64,000 bases of DNA from Tetrapyrgos nigripes (taxonomy: Eukaryota > Basidiomycota > Agaricomycetes > Agaricales > Campanellaceae): NCBI GenBank assembly GCA_013368315.1, contig JAACJM010000072.1, positions 296,504 through 360,503 on the forward strand. The letters are read 5' to 3'. Under the pieces are notes generated by a model. It did no database searches and was not told the DNA's origin. It worked only from the letters and a program-made list of their open reading frames with translations. Below are positions 45,750 through 56,281 of this stretch, piece by piece. A program made the translations under genes and the position numbers. How positions within the stretch are numbered: the stretch's first letter is position 1; each line of letters begins with the position of its first letter.

Positions 45750-46065
45750 TCAGACTCGGACCAGGAATATCACCCCCAAATTGGAACAGACGAAGCTCTC
45801 TCGCTTACTTTCTTCAATAAACTCATCCATCTGCTGTGAAGTCGGCCCTTGGACGGACTCTCCACGGTAGCCCGTCATCTTCATCGTCCACCAAAGGCTC
45901 TTCAATTTCCTGCTCGGCCTGCTCTTCCGAGGCCTTCTCCTTTCCTTTCCTTTCCTTTCTCCACCTGGCAGAGACAGACGTTGTTGTTGGAATCTGGCTG
46001 CCACCGCCCATAACTGCAATCATTGCCCCTTGGCTCTTGAGTAATTGCTTTTTATGACTGAACAT
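45750..46065 (-). pseudogene. Internally deleted KDZ transposase relic
   Basis: Starts at the ATG at 46065 with KKQLLKSQGAMI, the counterpart of KKQLLKSEGDMI at the start of the large KDZ copy. After about 34 residues it jumps to KGKEKASEEQAEQE...DDEDDGLPWRVRPRADFT, which in the large copy lies about 3.2 kb further on (59645-59760). The catalytic region is therefore deleted cleanly. A 1-nt shift precedes QQMDEFIEES. This is the layout of a non-autonomous derivative that keeps only its ends. Confidence 0.75.
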
Positions 46066-46069
46066 CTTG

Positions 46070-46645
46070 TACGGAGGTGATTGAAGACGTGCATTCCCGA
46101 GACGAACACGTAGACTGGGGAACGAGTGTCAATTTAAGAGCTTATGAAAAGACAGTTGAAACAGGAGCTCACGATGGAGAGACACAAAGGGTAGGTCCCG
46201 TAGAGCAGGACAATAACAAATAATCACGTTTGGTCTTGAGGGGTAGAGCCGATAGTGATGGATGGGTACCACCATAGCCTCTCAGACGAACACAGTTAAG
46301 CCGCTCGCAGACCCACAGGGTTGGCAGCTATTTCGCGTTTCTGAGAGGTGCAAGTGGAGGCTGACTCAGTCAGCATGGTACTCTAGCTCAGCTAAAGCAG
46401 CGCTAACGACTATAGTCGTAGCAAAGGATGGACGGGCAGCAATACAGCAGGGGAAGGACCGACTGAGGGAGGAGAGATCGAGGTAGAAAGCAGAGTCAAG
46501 ACGCGTCACAATTAGAGCTGCATCCTATTTGGTCACACAGGTCACATTTGGTCACGCATATGTCACATTCAGGAAAAATTGAAGTCCATGCATTGTACAT
46601 ACTATGCTACAATGAAATACTACAAAATACTACAGTTGACAAGAT
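46070..46645 (+). repeat. Inner inverted arm, left copy
   Basis: Reverse complement of 55540-56281, with small indels. It includes the 5' flank of the KDZ gene and a conserved segment (TGGCAGCTATTTCGCGTTTC, AGCTGAGCTAGAG on the other strand). An open frame of about 75 codons in it recurs in the right arm, but the third copy does not keep it open. Confidence 0.75.
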
Positions 46646-46762
46646 AGGTGAGAACGGCTAGATATACATCAGTCATGTAAAGTTACTGCTTATAGTCATT
46701 GGCATAACAGGGGGGTGGGTAAACTGATTATAGTATGTTTGTACGTAGAATACTGTAAGGGC

Positions 46763-48865
46763 TCACTCCCATTCCTCACCAGCGAGTTGCATCTGTCTCA
46801 TATTAGCATCTGAGTCTTGGCTCCAAATAGACGGTTTGCTTCCAGGCCAGGTATCCATAATTGTCCGGAATGCACGCAAGGCTTCCAATCTCAATGGCCA
46901 ATGAGACAAAAAGATGCCAGAGTGAACACATCGCCACCTTCAAACACTTGTCCTAGCAGCTCCTCCTGACGCTGAATGTAGGTTGCAGACGCCATTGTGA
47001 GCTGTGCTTGAGTCCCCGTCCTTGGCCACATGGTGTCCACCAGACTATCCAATGCCAGTAATTGGTAGCGAAAGTTGATGAGGGAAAGCTCCCGGATGAG
47101 TGTATGCCCTTTGCATATGGATAGGCTGGTAGGGGAAGACAGTTTGATTGGGGTTCCAGGGGAGTATCGGTGGAAGATGTCCTGGAGTAAATTGGTTGCC
47201 TCATTTGCGTCCCTTTGCTGTTGACCGCCAGGTTTCATGATCTCTCCCTCCTCGTTGCCTGTGAAGCATTGCTGACCCAAAACTTTTCTCCACACTCCAT
47301 TCTCCACAGCCCCTGGAGTAGCCGAACAACAATACTGAAGCCAAACAGGTCGGACATGATTCCATTGGGTGAGGTAGGACATCATGCGTGTATTGTTGGA
47401 GCCGAAGAAGAGGGCTGGATCAGGGACTATGGTTGACAACTTAAGGTTAAGGCCGGATGGTCTTTGAGACCGATCAATGACCTTTTTCACTCCAGCCCAT
47501 GCCTTTGGAAGGATGGGAACAAAGGGATGATCAGAAGGAAGGTCTGCAAAAAGGTCTCGATGCTGTTGAGGGGCTGAGAAGAGAGTTAGATCTTGGAAAT
47601 AGAAGCAAGACAATAGCAAACTCACGATTTTTCTTCTGCTTCTCTCCAGTGTGGGTGGGTCGTCAGTACGGGGTCTTGGAGGAGGTGGACGAAGTAGAGT
47701 TCCAAATGGGACCTGTGGAGGATGTGACCTGCGGGGTTGATGGACCCACCATCCTGGACTGCGCTGACGAGGATAGTTGGTCGCCAAGTTGATATGATGA
47801 GTGATATTGTCCTGGCAGGTGCATATTGGCAAAAGGGCTGTTGACAGAAAGACATTCCACAGAAGCTTTGTAGATCACAGCAAACTTGTCATCAGAGCCT
47901 GCCTGTCCCGAGTAAATGACGGGGTAGGGCAGATCTGCAGCCTCCTGCCGAACTGACGACTTCCGAAAGGCCTTGACTTCAATGATGTTTTGACGATCAA
48001 AGTCACTGTAGTGCCTGACGTAGAAGAAAGGCAGGCCAACCTTGAAGAACTGTAACGCGGTGGCATCGTCCCAAACGAAGGCACCCATAAGGAACTCACT
48101 GTGACTGGGAGCAGGTGTTGAGGAAGGCAGAACTCCACGCATCCTGGGGAAAAATTTCTCGTCGTAGTCCAGTATTGCAATCATCATCAACCAACTCCTC
48201 CTCAATTCTGAAGCAATGTGAATAGCGTCATGGAGAGGAGTTGAGATAGTTTTGAGTCGGGTATAACACATCTCCAGAGTATCCTCCCAACCCTTCAGCA
48301 TCTCCAGCACTGGCTTGTCCCTCTCGTTGCCCTGAGTCCTAATCCTCCATTCTCCCAATCGTTTTTTTGACAATGCCGAGCGCATCTTCCAAGTGGGCGG
48401 TGTAGACTGGCTTGAGCACACCCTTACGAGTACCAAGGCCTTCTGGAGTATACTCGAGATGATGCTCTCGGAGTGTTTGCCATATGAAACGGTGTTCAAA
48501 GTACGGATGCCTGTCCTCTTTGGGCTCCTTGGTGATGCATGCAAGATATGGGAACCTGCAGTTGTATGGTTGTGGGTGCTGGATTGGACCGTCTTCGCCA
48601 TACAGTGCATTGGCATGACGATACAAGTCTCTGGTGGACCCAAAAGGAGGAGTAGGAATCTCGACTTGAGTAGGAGACGTGACAAATTCGCGGGTTATGG
48701 GGTATTGGCAAGCAACAGCTCCATTGGAGTAAGTGAGAGGCACTGAGACAAGGACTCTGTCAAATGGGAAGAGAGAATATGTGAGTACCACGTACCAATC
48801 TTGTTGCTATTTCTCAGCAGTTCTTCAGGTGTTAAATCTGGCAGCAGGGAGGATGGTGTCGACAT
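46763..48865 (-). pseudogene. Decayed member of an uncharacterised multicopy agaricomycete family
   Basis: Coding sequence runs from ATG 48865 (MSTPSSLLPDLTPEELL) through PITREFVTSPTQVEIPTPPF, FEHRFIWQTLREHHLEYTP and EWRIRTQGNERD. It then has FFYVRHYSDFDRQNIIEV, SGLNLKLSTIVPDPALFF and WLQYC, ending LEALRAFRTIMDTWPG with a TGA at 46765-46763. Introns are recognisable at about 48796-48755 and 47624-47573. Several breaks are visible: a frameshift at a run of seven A (48368-48362), a TGA at 47665-47663, and another shift near 46905. It resembles an expanded, functionally unknown family that I recall as common in mushroom genomes; I cannot name a domain. Its position between KDZ copies suggests transposon cargo. 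Confidence 0.6.
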
Positions 48866-49134
48866 CGTGGTAAGGAGACAAAGGCCCTATCAACTATAGT
48901 TGAAGGACACATACGAACTCAGTCGAAACGCAACTGGAAAGGAAAAGACGGGGGTTGAAGGTAGAGTCGTGAGGTAAAGGTGGTGGTAAGGTCCAACTCG
49001 ATGGTGAGTCGGGTGACTCAACTAAATTCCTTGCTTTGTAATCTACAGTGCCCAAAAAGGCAATTGCATAAGCCAGCACTCTTCCCTTCCCTCCAACTTC
49101 AACGTTTCTTCTCCTTTCTGGGTCCGTCGGTCCC

Positions 49135-49400
49135 CTGCCGTATTGCTGCCCATCGGTCCTCTGCTACGACTATAGTCATTAGCGCTGCTTTAGCTGAGCT
49201 AGAGCATCCTGCTGACTGAGTCAGCCCCACCTGTACTTCTTGGAAACACGAAATAGCTGCCAACCCTGTGGGTCTGCAAGCGGCTTAACTGTGTTTGTCT
49301 GAGAGGCTATGGTGGTACCCATCCATCACTATCGGCTCTACCCCCTCAAGACCAAACGCTCTGTCACACCATTCCTTCACTATCGGCTCTACCCATCGAG
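49135..49400 (+). repeat. Third, partial copy of the KDZ inner arm
   Basis: Matches 55735-55970 in the same orientation (CTACGACTATAGTCATTA, GAAATAGCTGCCAACCCTG, CTATCGGCTCTACCCCCTC). With the left arm it brackets the pseudogene at 46763-48865, so that 3.1-kb piece has inverted ends of its own. Confidence 0.75.
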
Positions 49401-49990
49401 ACTAGGTCCTAATCCTCTTCAATCGCTTTTTCACCTGGTGAGTAATACTTACTATCCCTTGTCTTTTTTTTCACTCAGAAACTAACCTACCTGATATTCT
49501 ATTTGCCAAAGCTTGCGTCCGAAACGACGTTAAACTAGTATTTGCATTCACTGCGTCCAATGCCTCCAATTGCGTTTCCACCTGGTGAGCAATACTTACT
49601 ATTCTTGGTCTTTTTTCACTCTAACATATCTTTCTAGTTCCCAGAACCTTCGTCTCAGATGATGTTTAACTAATTCTTGTTGGCTCTACCCATCGAGACT
49701 AGGTCCTAATACTCTTCAATCGCTTTTTTCGCCTGGTGAGTAATACTTACTATCCCTCGTCTTTTTTTTTTTTCACTCAGAAACTAACCTACCTGATATT
49801 CTATTTGCCAAAGCTTGTGTCCGAAATGACTTTAAACTAGTATTTGCATTCACTGCGTCCAATGCCTCCAATTGCGTTTCCGCCTTGTGAGCAATACTTA
49901 ATATTCTTGGTCTTTTTTTCACTCTAACATATCTTTCTAGTTCCCAGAACCTTCGTCTCAGACGACGTTTAACTAATTCTTGTCCATTCT
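49386..49990 (+). repeat. Tandem duplication of about 295 bp
   Basis: Two adjacent copies both start GGCTCTACCCATCGAGACTA and contain ACCTACCTGATATTCTATTT and CCAATGCCTCCAATTGCG. They differ by poly-T length and few substitutions. On the minus strand parts look coding (ETQLEALDAVNANTS), so this may be a duplicated exon pair. Confidence 0.7.
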
Positions 49991-50288
49991 CCGACCCAAA
50001 CTCGACACTTCTGGCCTCAAAGCCAACCTGACAATCCACTCTTCTGCCGAAAACCCAAGCTCTCCCTGATCCGAAGAACTCGAAAGCCTGCCAAGGCTAC
50101 AGAGGTTTTGCAGTAGAAAGCTGCGATAACATGTCACTATATACCATGTCTATTATTATTGCAATACAAACAATTGTTGCTATTTCTACTCTCTAATCCA
50201 GCTCGAGAACCTCACTGCCAAAACCTCAATAACAGTTTGACCCTGCCCACTATTCTTCCAGTTCAAGAACTCCAACACTGTAGACCTT

Positions 50289-51800
50289 TTACTTGGCCTG
50301 GGGCATACGAAGTTCCAGAACGTCCCGGTCAAGGTCAACATCATAGACTGCCTGGAAATCTTCCTGGACCTTGCCTGATTGCACCTGCAAATCTGGTACC
50401 CATTTCCTTGTGGTAGTGTCATCGACATTGACAACGGTGACTTGCTTCTTTGGTTTCTGGACGTCTACCTTCCAAGTAGCATGAGCGCGTTTCAGGGCAC
50501 AGATGGTTGGGAGGATAGCAGAAGGGTGATCAGGTTGGACTTGTCTTCAGGTAATAGAAGTGGAGGCACCGTGAGCAGACGCGCCAGCTTTGGAAGACGT
50601 GGCGATCTGGTCCTGATCAGAAAGCTCTTCCACCTCAGCAAGGGCTCACTTGATACTGTGCTTGCCTGGTTTCGCCTCAACGTCAGCTATGATTTGGTTC
50701 GGAAGATCTGAATACAGTGATTTTTCGACTTCAGACAGAGTGCGTATGGAGACGTAGACTTTGCGGGAGCTGGGTTTGGAGGTCTGGGTGAGTCGTTTGT
50801 CAGCAAGAATATCGTCGTAGGCATGGTCAGGGTCAGGAAAATCAGGGCTGGGGGACGGATAATAGCCAGCACCTGCTCAATTTGATGAGGTCAATGTGCT
50901 GTGAAGCAATTAGAACAACCTTACTCACGTCGATCTTCAACAACATCGGGACTCGGGCTGGGCGAGGGCAGGCTAGTACAGGAGCTGGGTTTGGAGGTCT
51001 GGTTGAGTCGTTTGGCGGCGAAAATGTCGTTGTAGGCATGGTCAGGGTCAGGAAAGTCGGGGCTGGGGGATGGACAGTATCCGGCGCCTGCTCAACTTGA
51101 CGACGTCAATGTGCTGCACAGTAATCAAACGAGGGTCCTCACCTCAATCTTCAACGATTTCGGGACTTGGGCTGGGGGACGGCATTGTTGAGAGCAAAGT
51201 AGTGGTAATGGGGCTCGAGTAAGACGGTATGTTCTTACAACAACCTTTATCATGTTTGTGTTTGGAGTCTGACTGATTGGCTTGGGTCCAGGTGGCATTT
51301 TTTTTTTTGTCCTCTTCTGGAGCTGGGACTGGCGGATTGCCATATTGGTATGGTGCATTGGCAGATAGATGCGGGATCGTCAAGGTGATTATCAACCTTT
51401 TGTTTGACTGCAGGAAATCTTTGACTCATTTTCTTATTGGGATGTCATCATTGGCAGGTAATGCAGGATTGTCGAGGTGGTTCTGGGTCACTTTTGGAAG
51501 CCTTTGTCTTCCATATTGGGACGTTGCATTGGCAGTGGGATGTAGGCTTGACAAGGTAAATCATTGCCTCTTGTCCATTTTTGGAACCTTTTTTGACTCA
51601 TTTCTGTATTGAGATATCGCATCGGCAGGTAATGCAGTATTATTGAGGTGGTTCTGCATCACTTTTGGAAAGCTTTTATCTTCCAGGCAGGATGTAGGAT
51701 TAGCAAGGTAAACGATTCCCTCTTGCTCATTTTTGTAAACTTTTCTGACTCATTCATTTTTGTAAAACTTATAGGGTGTTTGTTACATTGTTCGATAGTA
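50289..51800 (-). pseudogene. Decayed multi-exon gene with tandemly duplicated exons
   Basis: Minus-strand coding texture is clear in pieces. Two exons near 51090-50929 and 50874 onward start GAGY(C/Y)PSPSPDFPDPDHAY and continue DI(F/L)A(A/D)KRL(N/T)QTSKPS. Then come RKVYVSIRTLSEVEKSLYS and KQVTVVNVDD, ending LRMPQAK with TAA at 50291. Upstream pieces repeat (ALPADAISQYR, ANATSQYG, SANAPYQYG). In-frame TGA codons sit at 50648-50646 (before ALAEVEEL) and 50549-50547. No domain is recognised. The acidic P/S-rich repeats suggest a disordered protein. The exact 5' end is not clear. Confidence 0.45.
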
Positions 51801-51810
51801 TCTATGCTAA

Positions 51811-52800
51811 TCAATCATCAATCACAATGACCTTGTCTGGAACACAGATCCTAGGTTTCTTCTGGGTGGCAGACCTGAGGGAGGTGTAAGATTGGCGCTT
51901 GTTTTGAGATTGAGATTGGGAAAATGAGGACTCAGCCTTTACTGGGCTCGAAGGGGGAGGAGATGGAAGACAATGATGAACTGTTGGCATTTGTCTGGAT
52001 GTCGAGGACGAGGCTGCAGGACCTAGACGCAACTCAGCAATCCTTGCCGCCTGTTCACAACACATTGCCTCTTCTTCTGTTGCGTGCCTTCGTCTAAGTG
52101 CGATGCGCTCGGCAGTCTGACAGTCGCGCAGTGCTTCAAGCTGTTGAGCTTGAGCTTCCTTTATATCGACAAGGAGACCAGCATCAAAGTCAACGGAGGC
52201 GGGACGGGCAGGTGTCAATGAGCTGGCATTGGAAGACGCATGGGCAGGGATGCCTGGAATACGGACGCGTTGAGGAAGCTTAGCTTCTTCCCGTTCCACC
52301 TTCTCTTTTGCCTTCGCTTCTGCCTGTTCCGCCCTGTCTCTCGCCCTCTTTTCTGCCTTCTCTTTTGCCTTCTCTGTCGCTTCGTTCTTCTTGATGATAT
52401 TCCAAGCCTCCCGAAGTTTCTGGAGGTCGTCTGGTGGAGGTCGTCGTGTCCTGCAGTCAGGGTGTCGACAGCCCTCCTGCCCACACAAGTTAGTACAATA
52501 GTCATGGACCTCCTACAGGGCATCACGGACCTGTGTATCAGGGAAATAGTGTCTTAAAACACCAAGCTCGTCACTGTCCCTAACTCCGATGATGACTTCC
52601 CAGCGGTGCCGGGAGGCGGGCTGAATGCTACATTGCATGGCTTCAGCAATGTTCGGCCAAAACTCGAGGAGGAGACGAGCGAGTTTTTGGTCGTTTTTCG
52701 GGCCAGTGTTACTGAAACGGAATTGTTTTGTCTTCGTTTTAACGTCATAAAGTGGATTGGTGAGGTTGAGCTGTTCAACGAATGCTCATTCTGTGGCAGA
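51811..52800 (-). pseudogene. Charged coiled-coil protein with Cys/His cluster, nonsense-interrupted
   Basis: The minus frame runs LARLLLEFWPNIAEAMQ, RHRWEVIIGVRDSDELGVL, HYFPDTQVRDAL, then a TAG at 52515-52513, then EVHDYCTNLCGQEGCRHPDC. A K/E/A-rich coiled coil follows (KAKEKAEKRARDRAEQAE), then an S/P-rich tail ending DKVIVIDD at 51811. The cysteine-histidine pattern C-x3-C-x4-C-x3-C could bind zinc. The part after the stop is still a 225-codon open frame. No start codon was found. The family is unknown, and I regard it as cargo of the KDZ region. Confidence 0.5.
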
Positions 52801-53026
52801 GAGGAAGTTATTCATGCTGAAAGTGGGGAGGAAGATAGAGAAGGTTTTTGCTTATATTATCAAGGTGAGTGTTATGCTTTTTATACCGCTTTAGGACTTA
52901 TACTCATTCTCTATTGTTTCAGTGGCTGGCCCCGAATCACAAACAAGTTCAAACTTGAAGGTCGCTCTCTCATTCTATCATGCCCACAATCTCCCGTCTA
53001 CATATTCCGATTATCCTCTCTTCCCC

Positions 53027-55482
53027 ATGGCCGGCACCAGCACAACCGAATCGAACTCCAAAGATTCTGCAACACTTCTCGCCAACAACCATAGCACTAT
53101 CACTGCAACTTCGACCACCTTGACGACAGACCACGCTATGCAACCTGATACCAATGCCACATCCATCACTCAACAACCTTCATCCAACACTACCTCCAAG
53201 AACAAGGGCGGCCGAGCGTATTCAAAATGGTCCCCAGCACAAGTTGTGCTCCTTGAATCCCATGAGATGAAGTTCAAGGAGACTGCGGAAGACTGCAAGA
53301 CTCAACTGGCTGGCAAGATGGACAAAACTAAGTGGCCTCCTGCACTGACAAATTGTTTGAACACCATCATTGATACTCTATCTGAAGAGGACGCCATGAA
53401 AGTCAAGCTCGAAGACAGCCTCGTAAAGCCTTCAGAAGGCCATCCTCTCACCAAGGATCAGGAAGATAAGAACGCAAAGACCAAGGAACTCAATCAAAAG
53501 GAGTTCAAGACGGTAAGACTTGACCTGAACCTTTTGTTGTGGTAGTGTTCACAAAATCATTGATTTACTTTACAGGACGTCAAGAATTACTACAAGAACA
53601 AGCTTCGAACTCTGAAAAAACAATGGAATGAGGAAGGAGAGAAGTCCGCCGGAGTGCAAGATAGTGATGGTGCCTTGGGCTTCCTGAAGCAAGTGCTGTG
53701 GAAGATCCAAGGACCGAGAGACTTGTTTGCTCAAGAGCATGCCGATGAGATCAAGAGCCGATGCCTTGAAATACATGCTGGCTTCCCAGAGGTCAATAAC
53801 GCGGCGTGCTTTCAGAAGGCGGTTTCAGAGTTATGGGCAGCTGCAGATCAGAGCACTTTCGCACACAAAGCGAAAGACCAGGCTTTTGACATCGCAAGGT
53901 GAACCTTTATCGTCTCAGGTGTAATGAAGCTGCTCACTTCGAACTTCTAGCAACCCTGAACAGGTCGTTCAGGCATTATGGTGGTTCTTGAACCACCTCT
54001 CTCCAAACCTCGGTGAAGTGGAGATGAGACTGTTTCTGGCGTTCTGAAATGAAGGAGATGCAGTTGACGTGGTCAAGTAAGTGTACAGTTCTGATGACAC
54101 CTTTTCTTGGTTTAATGGAGTCTGCAAACAGGATTGATGCTGCGTCTAAAAGCCGTTCCAACCTGGAAGACAATATCACCAAGCATGGCCCAGAAATTTG
54201 TGTGAGTTTTCAAGACAGCTTCAGGGAGTGGGCAAACCAATTCCTACCCAGTAAGGTCCCTCTTTGTTCTCTGTTCTCGACGTTAGAACTGAAGGAATGT
54301 GTGTTCAGAGCGCAAGCAGACTCTATTTCCGAAGTCACCCGACATTCTGAGAAACACAGAGGGTACTCCTGTTTTTCCCTTGGACGCTCAGACAGACATT
54401 GCGGTCATGAAGGCCATAATGACCATGTATCTTCAGGAGTTGTACAGTACGCGCCTGATTTGTCTTTTTATATTCTGCTTCTGATCGTTGGCTATACACA
54501 TCCAGAGCATAATTCTACTTGTAACGTTCCAATCCCTTGGACAGACCTGTCTGTGCATCCCGAAGATTATTATGATGTGAGTCTCATCCAGCCACCTCCA
54601 CTGCAGACCATCAAGCCCCCTGATGCTATGTCGCTCACTGAGGCAGTAATTTTTTTCTCATACTTTCAAGACAACTCAAAGGAGAATCCGACTTTTTTCC
54701 ACTTCCTCCCTGCAACTGAAATCGAGATGAGAGTCCGCAAACGCCACGACGAGCCAGAGAAGGTTGTGGAGGTTGAAAAAGAAGTCGAATCTGAGGACGA
54801 GGATGAGGAGGCAGAGGCACAGGAACTTGGAAGACGGACAGATGGTGAAGTACGTCAAGAAGGGCATCCAGAGGTTGAAGCACAGGAAACGCATGCTGTC
54901 CTGAGTGGCCCTGTTGCCTTGGACTTTGGGAAAGGTAGTCAAGACCTTCCCTCTGTCGTTTACAATTCCCCTCCTGAGGAAGGTACTCAGGCACCAGGTG
55001 GTCCTACCCCTGTACCTGTGGCCTCTGTTGCCATCAATCACCTTCCCTCTGCCGTTGATTCCGTAGCAACCTGTGGACCTACCCTGGGCCCACTGGACCC
55101 ATCCCCTGTCGCCGCTAATTCCCTTCTCCAGGAAGGCGCTCAAGCAACTGGCAAACCCACTCAACCCATTCTGCCAATGGTGGACCAACCTGTGCTTTCC
55201 AAAAGAGGTCAACCCAGCAAGGCAAAGCCGAGGGGCCAGAGGAAGGGGAAAGGGAAAGGAAAGGAAACAGACAGTGCATTGGGGGAGATTGTGGAGGATG
55301 GCAGGAGGAAGAGCCAGAGGGGTAAGCACAAGTTTGAAGAAGACCAGGCGAAGGCAGCTATTGTTTCCACTCCACCTGGCATGAAGTCAGGAAAGGGTTA
55401 CACATACATAGCCAAATTTATCGTTGGAGAACCAGAAGAACCAGCCAAGAAGAAAGCCAAGAAGACGACAACAAGGACTTAA
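53027..55482 (+). pseudogene. Decayed member of a second uncharacterised multicopy agaricomycete family
   Basis: ATG 53027 opens exon 1 (to 53512) with KNKGGRAYSKWSPAQVVLLE. Exon 2 (53576-53900) has DVKNYYKNKLRTLKKQW, PRDLFAQEHADEIKSR and ELWAAADQSTFAHKAKDQAF. Exon 3 has WWFLNHLSPNLGEVEMRLFL followed by a TGA at 54045-54047, probably from CGA. Later exons carry LEDNITKHGPEIC, TPVFPLDAQTDIAVMKAI and VPIPWTDLSVHPEDYYD. A D/E-rich, P/T/V-rich tail ends with a basic KKKAKKTTTRT. The series S-K-W-S-P to R-D-L-F-A-Q-E resembles a multicopy mushroom family of unknown function. Except for the single TGA, the gene is nearly whole. Confidence 0.6.
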
Positions 55483-55539
55483 CAGAAGCTGCTATAGATT
55501 CATCTGTACTCTCCATCGGAGAACGGAACAGATGGCCTA

Positions 55540-56281
55540 ACTTCTGACTGTAGTAGTTTGTAGTATTTTGTTGTAGCATAGTATGTACAATGCATGGACT
55601 TCAAATTTTCCTGAATGTGATATATGCGTGACCAAATGTGACCTGTGTGACCAAATATGACGCAGCTCTAATTGTGATGTGTCTTGACTCTGCTTTCTAC
55701 CTCGACCTCTCCTCCCTCAGTTGGTCCTTCCTCTGCTGTATTGCTGCCCATCTGTCCTTTGCTACGACTATAGTCATTAACACTGCTTTAGCTGAGCTAG
55801 AGTACCCTGCTGACTGATTCAGCCTCCACTTGCACCTCTCAGAAACACGAAATAGCTGCCAACCCTGTGGGTCTGCGAGCGGCTTAACTGTGTTGGTCTG
55901 AGAGGCTATAGTGGCTCTCCTTTCCCTCACACCCATCCGTTACTATCGGCTCTACCCCCTCAAGACCAAACGCTCTTACCCTTCAAGACCAAATGTTATT
56001 ATTGTGATCATCTCTCTCTACAGGACCTACCCTTTGTGTCTATCATCATGAGTCTCCCCTGTTTCAGCCCTCTTTTTCATAACCTCATAAATTGACACTC
56101 TTTCCACCAGTCCACCTGTTATTATTGTGATTGTCCCTCTCTATGGGACCTATTCTTTGTGTCTATCCATCGTGAGTTTCCCCTGTTTCAACCGTCTTTT
56201 TCATAACCTCATAAATTGACAGTCTCCCAGAGTCCACGCGTTCGTCTCCGAAATCCACGTCTCAAATCACCTCTGTACAAG
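55540..56281 (+). repeat. Inner inverted arm, right copy
   Basis: Reverse complement of 46070-46645 and in the same orientation as 49135-49400. It ends at the ATG of the large KDZ copy. Within it, CTACCCTTTGTGTCTAT...CATAACCTCATAAATTGACA occurs twice (about 56025-56098 and 56140-56222), a tandem duplication of the putative promoter. Confidence 0.75.

Noticed and set aside
46262..46486. Open frame of 75 codons shared by both inverted arms
   Set aside because: The third arm copy (49135-49400) does not keep the frame, and no start context or domain is seen. More likely conserved transposon DNA than a gene.
46763..48865. TET/JBP oxygenase as KDZ cargo
   Set aside because: TET/JBP genes are known KDZ companions, so I looked for the H-x-D...H iron site in all cargo frames and did not find it.
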